DNA from: Choanephora cucurbitarum
Taxonomy: Eukaryota > Mucoromycota > Mucoromycetes > Mucorales > Choanephoraceae
Direction: 5' to 3'
Length of the DNA: 64,000 bases
NCBI GenBank assembly: GCA_025331435.1
Contig: JAIWNI010000117.1
Location: forward strand, 1 to 64,000
Below are positions 11,529 through 22,058 of the stretch, piece after piece. Both the position numbers and the translations under genes were made by a program. How positions within the stretch are numbered: the first letter of the stretch is position 1; every line of letters begins with the position of its first letter. The notes under the pieces are model-generated. The model was not told the origin of the DNA and did not search any database. It saw only the letters and a program-made list of their open reading frames with translations.

Positions 11529-13609
11529 TTATGTTCGTTGTTGTTCTTGTTGGCCCTCTTCCATTTTGTGTGCACTGATGTCTCCAGGACTAACGGCAAT
11601 ATGATTGCTGGTTTGATCTTCAGCAAGGTCTTGTGAGAAATCACGATTACGTTCTTCTTTGCCTACCACAGCTATATATATACTTGTGTAAGTTTCTTTT
11701 TTCTTTTATTTAGATTCTTTTCTTTACCTGCGATCAATAGACCAGCACATACACAGCCCATAAAGATAGCTTGAGTCAAACCGTAATCAGCAATGTGTTC
11801 TCCTTTACTGTTTAGCTTGTAAGTTCCATCTGCATTACGAATAGGGTATTTTTCACCAATTGTCGCTTCAATCTGACTAGAAGCAGCACTGATCTATATT
11901 CAACCTTAAGTCCCACTTTTCTTTTTATGCATACAATACTTACCAAATTACCCAATTGATAAGCTAAACCAGGCATAAGACCTCTAAAAGAAGGAGGAGC
12001 CAATTCATTAATATGAGCTGGAATGACACTAAACTAAAGGATCAATATATTGTCTGATGATGTTATATTTTCTTTTACCCCCAAGCCCCTTGAACAAAGA
12101 ATTGCATCACAAATGCACCAAACTGTAAAGCATGGATATTGGGAGCATAGATCCAGAGTGGAATGAAGGCACCAGCACAGATAGCACAGACGGAGAGTAT
12201 AAAGCGTCGACCAAAACTATTGGAGAGATGACCAAAGATCATACCACCACAGATAGCACCTATATTCATGATCACACCTGTCACTGTCTGTTGTGTGACA
12301 GAGTACTCTAGTTGAGTCAACAAAAAGGTAGGATAGAGATCTATGGACGTATGAGTGAGTAGTTCTTATAACACATCGATCTTACCTTGAGAGCCATGGG
12401 AGAAAAAGTTCATAAAGGCCATCAAGATGACCATATAGATCAAACGCAACCAGTGGTTTCGAATGGCCAATTTGACTTCAGTCCATAAGGATCTACCCAA
12501 GATCTTACGTGCCACCTTTTGCTTTTCAAATGTTTCAGATTCAGGGACCCAGATACGGATGACGACAGCCAGAAGAGCAAAACCAGCACCGACCCAGAAG
12601 AGAATGCGCCATGAGGAATTAGTCTCGACAATGGCATAATTCACCAAGGTGGCCAATAGATAACCACAGGCATAACCTTGTTGATAGATACCAGAGAATA
12701 AACCACGGGCCTCAATAGGTAATGATTCTAGAGCAAGACTGGCTCCTAAACCCTAGTTTTCTCAAAAAATAAGTATGTCATACGAGTCATGATCGTCCAA
12801 TCTTTTACCCATTCACCACCCATTGCAATACCAAAGACAGCACGGAGAGCAATGAACGTTTGAAGGTTAGGAGCAAAACCACTGGCCATGTTGATCAAGG
12901 AGAATAAGACGATATCAAACAATAAGGGCCAACGACGACCATATTTATCAGCAAGAGCACTAGATGGACTATGAGTTAAAGTAGTTTTAATCTATCTTTA
13001 AGTAGCACTTACCCAAATATCAATGCACCAATTGGACGTAACATCTATCAAAAAAAAAATACATCAACCCTTCTGATTTAATTCAAATCAACCTTGTGTT
13101 CTTACCAAAGTGGTTGTGATGGCACCTACAGTAAAGGAAGCAATGTCAGTCACATAAAAGAGAGAGAGAAGTTGTTCTACTTACTGGTGACATCAGATGG
13201 TTGTACTCCATATGTCTCAGCTATAGAACATTCAATATGAGATGATGATCAAAATGAATCAAAAAGCTATCTATCATTTACCAATACGTGTTGCTGACAA
13301 TGAAACAGAAAAGAAATCAAAGGCATCTAATGACCAACCAAAGAAGGCTACAGAGAAGATATCAGATAAAGAAAAAGATAATCAATAGCCATCTAACCCA
13401 CCTGAAGCAAATGTAATTCTCTGTGTGTTTGTTAAATTAGTTAATAAATGCCATGGATTGGGACTTTTCTCTGGTTTTGTATAGATGGAATCCTTGAATC
13501 GAACAAAGATGTTCTTATGTTCTTCTTTTTCATTCAGACTGTCTGCATGTAGAGAATGTTCCACTTGTTCTACATGAAGTTTTGTAGGCGTCTTTTCTTG
13601 ATCAGTCAT
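11529..13609 (-). CDS. JEN1: JEN1-like monocarboxylate/proton symporter (MFS)
   Basis: This is a plasma-membrane symporter of the major facilitator superfamily, expected to import lactate, pyruvate or related carboxylates with protons. The gene is split into many short exons; the first runs 13609-13402 and starts at the ATG before a hydrophilic tail (MTDQEKTPTK). The diagnostic feature is NFFSHGSQDLYPT, which fits the Jen1 signature NXX[S/T]HX[S/D]QDXXXT and is completed only after splicing near 12.33-12.40 kb. MFS landmarks are also present: GWSLDAFDFF in helix 1, ADKYGRR in loop 2-3, PESETFEK in the central loop and HLSNSFGRR in loop 8-9. The C-terminus is hydrophilic and Gln-rich. The length is about 540 residues, similar to fungal Jen1 proteins with a shorter tail. 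A TATA-like box lies 63-70 bp upstream of the start. Substrate choice cannot be read from sequence. Confidence 0.88.
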
Positions 13610-13671
13610 TTTTTTTATGGGAGATTAGGAAGAAAGTGAAAGAAAAAAAAACAAAAAAAAAGAAGGTGGTT

Positions 13672-13679
13672 CTTTTATA
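13672..13679 (-). promoter_or_regulatory. TATA-like box of the JEN1-like gene
   Basis: On the minus strand this reads TATAAAAG, 63-70 bp before the ATG at 13609. The same octamer stands at nearly the same distance before the two silk-like genes, which supports it as a core promoter element. It was assigned by motif and spacing only. Confidence 0.45.
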
Positions 13680-16600
13680 GACTGTGATCTCCACATTGCA
13701 TGTAAGCAAGTTAGATAAGGTTACGACCTGTGTAACAATAAAATGATAGACCCTATTGTACCCCATTTTATTGATTCTACGCTCTTTTTTTTTTTACATA
13801 CAAAAGATAGATAGGTATTTACAAAAAAAAAGAACTCTTTTTCTTCTTCTTCTTTTATGCCTCTCTTACAGACAACTGTTTCATCAAGTGGATATTGTAA
13901 CAAGAAAAGAAAAAGAAGAGAGTTAAAGTTACTTGAACATAAAGTTGCACCCTTTTGTGAGAATTTTCACACTGCTTACATGCTTGTATCGAAAGAAACA
14001 AGAGTTACACTACTCTGTTTCGTGGGTGGAACCAATCAAAACACAGTTCAGCTTTAAGTTCATATACATCTTATTCCACAAAAAAAAAGGGTGGGTGAGT
14101 GTATGTCATCGTTTTAGATGAGAAATCGTTGTTGGTCCCCGTTCATTTTCTATATATGGTCAATTTATCGGTTTTTTAAAATGCCATTTTCTTTTTTACA
14201 TGCAATAATAGGTAAAATTATAACCCTTTTGGTAACTAACGTGGGTCATGAGTGATGTAAGTGAATACAAAAGAAATAATACCTACTTAAGAAAAAAAAA
14301 GGGTTCAACACCCTTTTATTTAGCATACCAAAGGCCTCCCCCCCTTCCCTCTTTTTTTTTTCTTGCTTTTATTACAGAACAATGCATGGTTTAAATAGAG
14401 GATAGTTTTTTGTGTTTAGTTTCTGAAAATAATAGATGTGGGGAAACATAAGGGCTACACAACCAGGTTTCAGTTTGAAGGTGTGTAAGGGAATCTAAAA
14501 TAAGGTACTGCCTGTCATAAAAAAAAAAGATGGAGAGAATATACACACACACACATAGAGGACAACTTAATCCAGGACCTAACTTTTGAGTGAGTTATTT
14601 TGGATATCAACTGTTAGAACCAAAGATCTATAGTTAAAACAACTTTACTTTTCTTTTTTTTTAAGAGAATGTGTGTTACATAAACAATTGAATGGGAACT
14701 ATCTCCCATTACTTACCGTTCTCTTTATTTGTAAAAAAAAAAAAAAACGGTAGAATCCAATAATAAATATAATGAATGAGTTTCTGATTCATGTGATTTC
14801 TCTTTTTTTTTTTATTCTCAAGCTGGGTAATTTCATCTATAGTGTTTACTGATGCGAGGCATGGTTGATCTGCCTAAAGATGATAGAAATTATTGACTGT
14901 GATTTGGAGAATATCAAAGTGAATGGGAAATATCCAAAGAAAAAAGAAGTCAAGCATTGTAATTTGGCTAGTAGACGCTATAGGGTCATAAGACAACCAA
15001 TCTTACTAGTGTCATATATAGCCAAAAAAAAAACGAAAGAATATTGATTCAATCTTTACAACAATGATTTTCAGTAAATAGAGTTTGGTTTATTTGTAGA
15101 CTACTGCTAGCGTCAATTGTTCACTTTATCCCGAAAAAAAAATACGGGTTGCTTTTCCCACAACCAGTTGAACACTTCTTAGAATCTTTTGATTGTACAA
15201 ACAACGATTAGATTTAGGGAAATCTCAAAATGAGTTTGTTGATTTATTCTTCTCCCCATTCTATTTTGGCAATCGGAATCAATTCATGAACACATCAACT
15301 TTCATTGCTGTTTCAACTGAAGAGTTCATATCATTCTTGCTGTTAGCATTGATTTTCTAAGCTTATTATGAATCGACTGAAGATACTATGTTGCATTTTA
15401 TTCTCTGATGTTGGTATTTGAAGGAGCAATCTGGTTCCCAAAAAAAAAAGTAATACTCAAATCTATCAAATGATGTTGAATACACAGTGACAAACAATGC
15501 TCAACAACAAGCGTATACTCTCCAATGTGAAATTATGCATTTGGCACACCCCCTTTTTTTTCACTCGTGGATCTGATTAACCTTGCATCAGGCACTACAT
15601 CGCATGAGGATGTGTTTAAAAAAGGTATTCTTTTCAAAAGTGAGACCATATGTGGGCTTTTGGAATCATCTCTCCAATTGATAACACGGTAGGTTTATCT
15701 AAATGTTGTTGTTGTTGTTTGTTTGGAAGAACAGTTGCAGTGAACACTTGCTATACGCAATTAGCATACTTCATACTTGAAACTTTATTTCTTGGAAGGG
15801 GGGAGAGAATCATTTATGAAGAAGATTGAGATTTGCATTGGCACTGCAGAAACTTATCAAGATATCAAATATAATGTAGACAGATTGCTCTCTCTCTTTT
15901 TATTTTCTTCCTCAAAAAAGGCACTAAAAACAAGGAGGCAACGGCAGTTGCACACGTACGACACGTAAATGAAAGCAACATATCAGCAGAGCCCGGAAGT
16001 AATGTGTGCCTTACAAGTAGACATTTAGTTCTTTCTTGTTTAGTCAAGTAAGACCAACTGATCCTGGAAATTTTCCGTATCCACAGTGAAATATAGAGAA
16101 AGTCAATCAAATGATCTAGAGATGCATTAAAGAAAGCGAGATCACAACTCAACCTCGGGTTGATAGCTCACTCTTGTTTATTACATTCAACCAGCATTAA
16201 GATGCCGCGAACAGTCCTTAGTTTTTGTCTTTCTAGTGAGATCAAACTAGTGTCATATCAACAGACAGTTTGATCCCATAAAAACAGCTGACTCATCATA
16301 AGTCTGTCATTTCCCTTTCACAGATCAAATCCAAGGGAGATTTCTTTTGTTTTGCTTTGTATCACTAAGATTAGCTCGAAATCGAGATTTCCCATCGCTT
16401 CGAGCCGTACTAGGGGTTACTGTCTTGGATGATATCATGTTGTATCAGTCTTTTTCTTTTCTAACAAAACTTGGATTTGAGTAACGCTGGTCCATTGTTT
16501 TAGCTCATCAACTTCAGGTTTGGTTTTTTTTTCTTTTTTTTCTTAGTGTTTAAGCTGATTCTATTGTTCTAAAAACGAATATGACTTTCAAATGAAGCTT

Positions 16601-17054
16601 AAATCAGACAGTATCTGTTTGAGAAAGATAAAGCCGCTTTTTCAGAACAACCAACAACCTGCTTTCCTATAAGATCAACTCTTTACAAAGTAGAATGAAA
16701 GACTTTATTTAAGCTACATAGAAAACAGCAACACTCTTTCAAACAGTCTGACTTTCATACCAAAGCTATAATGTCAAAAGGCGACATGCAGAGGGTAGTT
16801 TTGCCTTCTCTAAGAGAAGGCCTAATGCATAAGACTATTCACATGAAAGAGGCTTGAGGACAAAGTCTTGGAAAAGCTCTTTTTTTTCGAGCACCAAAAA
16901 AATGAATTTCATGCATACTAAGACAACTCAAAGTCTATTCAGAGCTTATGCTTGTAATGACTGCTTTTCCTGATCGCGTCCACTTTATCACTCAGTTTAT
17001 TTTTTTTTCTTTTCATTTCTTTTTTTTTTTCTTGAATTATCCTTTCTATTCAAC
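13680..17054. other. Gene-poor AT-rich spacer, about 3.4 kb
   Basis: Only short unconvincing open frames are present. There are many A/T homopolymers, an AC microsatellite near 14542-14554 and a GTT run near 15701-15720. No repeat shared with other parts of the window was noticed. The last 200 bp before 17055 are T-rich, as before other strongly expressed genes here. Confidence 0.65.
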
Positions 17055-18219
17055 ATGAGCGTTCAAGGTTTTTGGGGCTTAGTCTTGCATCCCGGCAAGA
17101 CATACAGTCAAATTGTTTCTGCTTCTTTCCGTATTGCTATTGTAAGTCGTTGATATCTCCGAGATGTATTATGTACTCAACCATCTGGATAGGCTTCTCT
17201 TACCGAGCAAATTAGCGAAAACAAGCGTACTACAGTTACTGTTGTTGTCGATAACAAAGAATACGTTTTGTGTACCTTGATTCCTAACAAGGTAAAGAAA
17301 ATTTCTGATGAAATCATTTGATTGTTTCCATTCAACACCTTATTTTTAGATTGAACAACAATCTTTGGATCATACTTTTGTTGAAGGTGAAGAAGTGACC
17401 TTTGCTGTCAAGGGTGAGAACATTGTTCACTTGACCGGTAACTATGTCTTCACTGACGACGACGAAGAAATGGGCTCCGAAGTGGATTCTGATGAAGAAA
17501 TGGGTTCCGAAGTCGATTCTGATGAAGAAGAACTCCTCAAGAACCTTCCCGATAACATCACTCCCGAACAACTTCGTGAATTCTTGAACCAGCAAGGCGA
17601 TTCTGACGATGAAATCGATAGTGATGAAATTATCTCTGCTGAGGAATCTGAAGATGATGACGAAGAAGAAGAAGAGGAGGAGGAAAAGCCCGTTGCCAAC
17701 AAGAAGCGTGCTGCTGAACCCGTAGAAAAGGAACAACCTTCCAAGAAGCAAAAGGCTGCTGAAGCCAAGAAGAAGGAAGAAGCTAAGAAGAAGGAAGAAC
17801 CCAAGAAGAAGGAAGAACCCAAGAAGAAGGAAGAACCCAAGAAGAAGGAAGAACCCAAGAAGAAGGAAGAGCCCAAGAACAAGGTTGTCAAGCTCCCCAA
17901 CGGTCTCGTCATTGAAGACGTTAAGGTTGGTGATGGTCCTTCTTGTAAGGCTGGTCAAAGAGTTGGTATGCGTTACATCGGTAAGCTTACCACCGGTAAG
18001 GTCTTTGACAAGAACATCTCTGGTAAGCCTTTCAACTTCCTTTTGGGCCGTGGTGAAGTCATTAAGGGTTGGGATATTGGTGTTGCCGGTATGAAGGTTG
18101 GTGGTGAACGTAAGTTGACCATTCCTGCTCCTTTGGCATATGGTAAGCGTGGTGCTCCCCCAGACATCCCCAAGAACGCCACTCTTGTTTTCGATGTCAA
18201 GTTGGTTTCCATGAAATAA
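17055..18219 (+). CDS. FPR4: Nucleolar-type FKBP peptidyl-prolyl isomerase (Fpr3/Fpr4-like)
   Basis: Three exons (17055-17141, 17193-17291, 17350-18219) give 351 residues. Order of parts: an N-terminal nucleoplasmin-like domain (about 1-90, starting [15 protein letters not shown]); acidic tracts with two copies of [10 protein letters not shown] and a long Asp/Glu run; a basic region with five KKKEEP-type repeats; and a C-terminal FKBP domain (about 240-351). The FKBP part keeps the GxxVxMRYIGKL strand, [31 protein letters not shown] and TLVFDVKLV, so it should isomerise proline bonds and bind FK506-like drugs. The family includes yeast Fpr3/Fpr4 and insect FKBP39, which act as histone chaperones in nucleolus and nucleus. 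Its stop is 193 bp from the stop of the convergent RPSA gene. Fpr3 and Fpr4 cannot be told apart here. Confidence 0.9.
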
Positions 18220-18412
18220 ACGAACACATCCTTTCTTTTTTCTTATACACATACGCATGTAAAATAAAATATATTGTAGATTCAAAACACTCATAAAAGA
18301 CTTTCTCAACCATGTTATGCATTTAAAGAAAAGAGGTTGGCGACCATTAGATAATTTATTTAAGAAAAAAATAAAAAATGTGTTGTCTATGATAGATGAA
18401 AATTCATCTTAT

Positions 18413-19398
18413 TTAAGCTTCCCAAGAAGATTGAGCGGGAGCAGCAGATTCTTCAGCCCAGTCAGTGGTTTGGTTGGCAGACCAGTCAGCAGCAGCGGCA
18501 ATACCGGCAACACCTTCAGCAGCTTCACCTTCAACAGCCCAGTCAGCAGCAGCTTCAGCGTTGAATTCGGTTTCTTCAAATTCAGCTTCAGCGTTTTCCT
18601 TTTCGATTTCCTCAGGATCACGGTAGAAGAACATATCAACCATGACGTCCCAGGGAGTGGAGTAGTCCAAGGTACCACGGAGACGGAGGACAGCACGGGC
18701 CAAGAGCCAGTAGATCAAACCGATAGCGTGCTTACCCTTGTTGTTGGTGGGAATGGCAACATCGATGTACTTCAAGGCAGCATCAGTGTCAGCAAGAGAG
18801 ATGACAGGGATGTTGACGTAAGAAGCTTCGAGGACAGCTTGGAAGTCAGAACGAGGGTCGGTACAGATAACCAAACGAGGTTCACGGAAAGAACGGGTGA
18901 TGTAGTTAGTGAAAGTACCGGGAGTGTAACGACCAACAATGGCTTCACAACCAATGTATCTGGCGAACTTCAAGGCAGCACGGTGACCGTAAGGACGGGC
19001 AGAGACAACAACGATGTCTTGAGGCTAATTTTAAACCCGAATAAGTTTTTGATTTTTTGCATGAAATTTTCGCCTAACTTACGTTCTCAATGGCAGCAAT
19101 GACACGAGCAGCCAAAATGAGCTTTTCCCAAGTCTTACCAATGTTGATCAAGTTGATACCTATCATATTTTATTAGTCTTAGCTTCTTTATCCAACTCTA
19201 ATCCATACCATCAGCACGACGCTTGTGAACATAGGGAGTCATACGGGTGTTGACGTTCTTGGTACCAATGTGACATTGGGCACTCAACAAGAGCTTGATA
19301 TCCTCTTCGGTGGGGTTAAGAACTATGATATAGACAAATTAGGGTGAATGTCAGACAAACAAACAAACAAAAATCTTACCGGAAGGAACACGAGACAT
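18413..19398 (-). CDS. RPS0: 40S ribosomal protein SA (uS2, Rps0)
   Basis: This is a structural protein of the small ribosomal subunit needed for 40S maturation. At least five exons start at the ATG at 19398; the first encodes only MSRVPS plus part of a codon before a GTAAGA donor. The core carries family landmarks: [70 protein letters not shown] and [12 protein letters not shown]. The C-terminal acidic tail is rich in Glu, Ala and Trp ([13 protein letters not shown], then ADWAVEGEA and ADWSANQ), typical of eukaryotic SA. The codons look strongly biased (CGT, GGT, AAG), fitting high expression. A 10-bp inverted repeat sits about 220 bp upstream. Confidence 0.95.
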
Positions 19399-19618
19399 CG
19401 TGATTAAACTGCTTTAATCTATTCATTCAAAGGATTGGTTTGTTAGATCTCATCTGTTGATGGATGATGCAAGAGGGTGAACGGATGGATAGATACATAC
19501 AAAGGTTGGCAGGAAAAGAGAAGGTTTGATGGATGGCTGGCTCTGTTTGGCATGTTATTGCTAAGGGGGGAGATTCTCCTCCAAAAAAGTAAAGGGCTAT
19601 TCTCACACCCCAACTTGC

Positions 19619-19676
19619 ATCAAGTGAAATTCCGGGAGGGTTTGCCGTAGTCCGGTCCGAACAGGGTTCACTTGAT
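19619..19676. repeat. Perfect 10-bp inverted repeat upstream of RPSA
   Basis: ATCAAGTGAA (19619-19628) and TTCACTTGAT (19667-19676) are perfect complements around a 38-base GC-rich spacer containing GTCCGGTCCGAAC. The local GC content is far above that of the neighbouring DNA. It lies about 220 bp before the RPSA start, so a promoter element or small structured RNA is possible. Nothing decides between these. Confidence 0.5.
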
Positions 19677-20447
19677 TCCTGATCTACTTTATGGTCAAAT
19701 AGTTGAACAAAAGGGGATCTTCTAGTTTTTATGCCTCAATTGTAAAAGACAACTCAGGCTATATCCAATTAAAGCAGAAGATGAAGAGATTCATTTGTTG
19801 TCAAGTAGAATTGACAAGTTATGCATTTGTTGTTGTACACATTTGACAGAAAAGGCTCACGGGTTTATAACCCCGCTATTTTGATTCTTTTACTGTCATT
19901 CTGTTTTTATGAATACAAGTATTCTGCTCAAAAGAAGCATAACTTTACATATGATCATGATGACTAGCCAACTTGATTATGCATATATAGGCAGCATGAA
20001 TAAGATCTAAAATGAGACCACAGCTTAAAAAAGAAATGACAACTGTATGCATACACTGCAAAAAAAAAAGCTCAACAATCAAAAGTTATAACAGTTTAAC
20101 TCTAACCTTATTTTTCCTTCAGAGCGCTAGTTTGAATACTAGAGCTATTTAAAAAAAAAGGGGGTATAAAAAAAGATACGAAAAGAGACGTTCTTAGAGG
20201 GGAACGATATGCTTGGATATGAGTTTTGCTATGACTTCAAATTGCTTTCATACAGGTGATGTCGATCTCTTTAGTGACTCATCATGGATTAAAAGGGTTA
20301 TGCTTGATATTTGATTAACTGTTGCGTTCATTCAGTTGAGAGATTGTTGGAGAAAGTGCTTTGATGAGTGTAATGACAAGATTAACACTTGATAAGACTG
20401 GAAGGATTTTTTTAAAGGGTTTGGTAGAAAAGACTTGCTTCAAGGTA

Positions 20448-20547
20448 CAGTAATCGCTTGATTTAAGAGTGTTTGATCTAAGGGTAAGTTTGTTATAAGA
20501 GTGCATTTCTCGAGAATATGTGCTACTTTTGAATAAAGCGACTATTG
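20448..20547. mobile_element. MITE-like element with TA target duplication, copy C (100 bp)
   Basis: It begins CAGTAATCGCTTGATT and ends AATAAAGCGACTATTG; the complement of the end is CAATAGTCGCTTTATT, so the termini are imperfect inverted repeats. TA stands on both sides (20446-20447 and 20548-20549). Inside are AAGAGTGTTTGATCTAAG and TTATAAGAGTGCATTTCTCG, related to subterminal repeats in the 8.5 kb copy. The CAGT start and TA flanks recall pogo-type elements. It is the best-preserved copy in the window. Confidence 0.7.
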
Positions 20548-21323
20548 TATATGAACAACCGCATTGGTTGTAAGAGTGAAGAATGCAGATTGTTTTGTGT
20601 GATATCAGGACACTTCTCAAAATGCTAGTTCTTTACTTTCTTCAGAATCCAATCAAAATGTTTATCTGATCAAATACATGCTCAAAGTGTTGATGGTTTT
20701 TTTTTTTACTAAATGGCTCTAGAGTAGCCTCTCATAGTGTAAGTTGCTATTCAATTCCTTAAGCTTTTTTTTTTCTTTTATTGACACTGTAAAAGAGAAT
20801 AACTGTTTCATTCAGAATGAACAAAAGTACACGAGAGATTATATCTATTTCCCTACTTGGTCATTTACTTGGATTTAACTAAATCATTATTGAGCCAAAT
20901 CATATTTTGGCAACACCTTTGCTGTATTTGGCTAATTATTTCGATCTCTTTCAAACTTTCTATACGACACCATAGAGCGCAATGTGAAGGTCTTTTTCCT
21001 CTTTGTGCTTGATCAACTCATTCCAATCTTGCTTCAAATGACCCTATGACAAGCCTTGGCTCCCCCCCTCTCCTCCACACCTAAAGAATAAAAAACTATA
21101 GCCGTTTTAAATGGAGTAGGTTCACTATCGAAATATACATAAAACCGCGTCCATTCAAAGTGTGTCAGATAACACAACACAATAACCATAGCAAGCTAAA
21201 CCCATACAAACACAACTACATGCTACACTATTTTTTAAGCTTCTTTATTGTTTTTTAAACTTTTCAAAGGACAAAAAGCATTAAAAAGGCAGGGAGAACG
21301 AAGGGTAATTTCGTACAAGCAGC

Positions 21324-22058
21324 TTAGAATCTGAGCTTGCTGAAGAACCACTTGTTCTTACCGGTTTGGTAACGTTCTTCAAAGAGCTTCTTGATGACCT
21401 TCTTGGATTCTTCACGTTGAGAAGGTTCCTTGAAAGATTCAGCAGAGACGGTACCCTTGATTTGTTCTAATTCCAAACCGTAACTAACAAAAGAGTAAGT
21501 GTTATTAAAACATAAAATAAACAATGACTGAAAACTTACCGAGTGGGCATCATGTGGTTGTAGTTGATGATCTTAACGAAAGGCTTGACCTTGGAGCGCT
21601 TGGCGACCTTCTTCTTACCCATGGCCTTGGTGACCTTGAGAGGAGTACGTTCGACACCAGCGACAACAGCATAACCGTAGGGTCTGTCTTTGGTACCTTC
21701 GTCGTGGTCTAAAAGAAGAACAAGTGTCAGTTATTTATTTCAAGATTTAAAGAGTTCGTGTGTGTCATGAAGGTGGTGGATGGGTGTAGTGTGTTGGTAT
21801 AGGGTGATGCTTACTACGAACGACGACAGCCTTCTTACCGGCGTAACGGCCCTGCAAAATGACGACAACCTAAAAGTAATACATGAGTTATACAGAACAG
21901 AGGCACAATGTCGAGATGCACAATTTCTTTCAATCGATGTTTGTATTCAATTCATCCATCCATCGTATTATCTGCTTCGAATTCATTCATCCATTGAAAG
22001 AAACTGGCTTTGAGTGGTTGTCGATACGTACTTTACCAGCCTTGATGAACTTGACCAT
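21324..22058 (-). CDS. RPL27: 60S ribosomal protein eL27
   Basis: Four exons encode about 136 residues, the usual length of eukaryotic eL27. The start [20 protein letters not shown], the middle [20 protein letters not shown], then [31 protein letters not shown] and the C-terminus [12 protein letters not shown] all match the family. The start is the ATG at 22058; the first exon covers only eight codons before an intron, a common layout for ribosomal protein genes. The 5' flank carries GACCGGA on the antisense strand near 22136; the same heptamer is present in the RPSA upstream repeat. Confidence is high from near full-length similarity to the yeast protein. Confidence 0.96.

Larger units (their letters stand above)
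19399..21323. other. Spacer between RPSA and eL27 genes
   Basis: No gene is supported. It contains the promoter side of the RPSA gene, an inverted repeat at 19619-19676 and a TA-flanked MITE-like element at 20448-20547. The open frame crossing 20315-20620 on the minus strand is made partly by that element and is not a gene. Confidence 0.7.

Noticed and set aside
17332..18309. 325-codon minus-strand frame of Phe/Leu repeats
   Set aside because: Antisense of the FKBP gene, created by its AAGAAGGAAGAACCC repeats.
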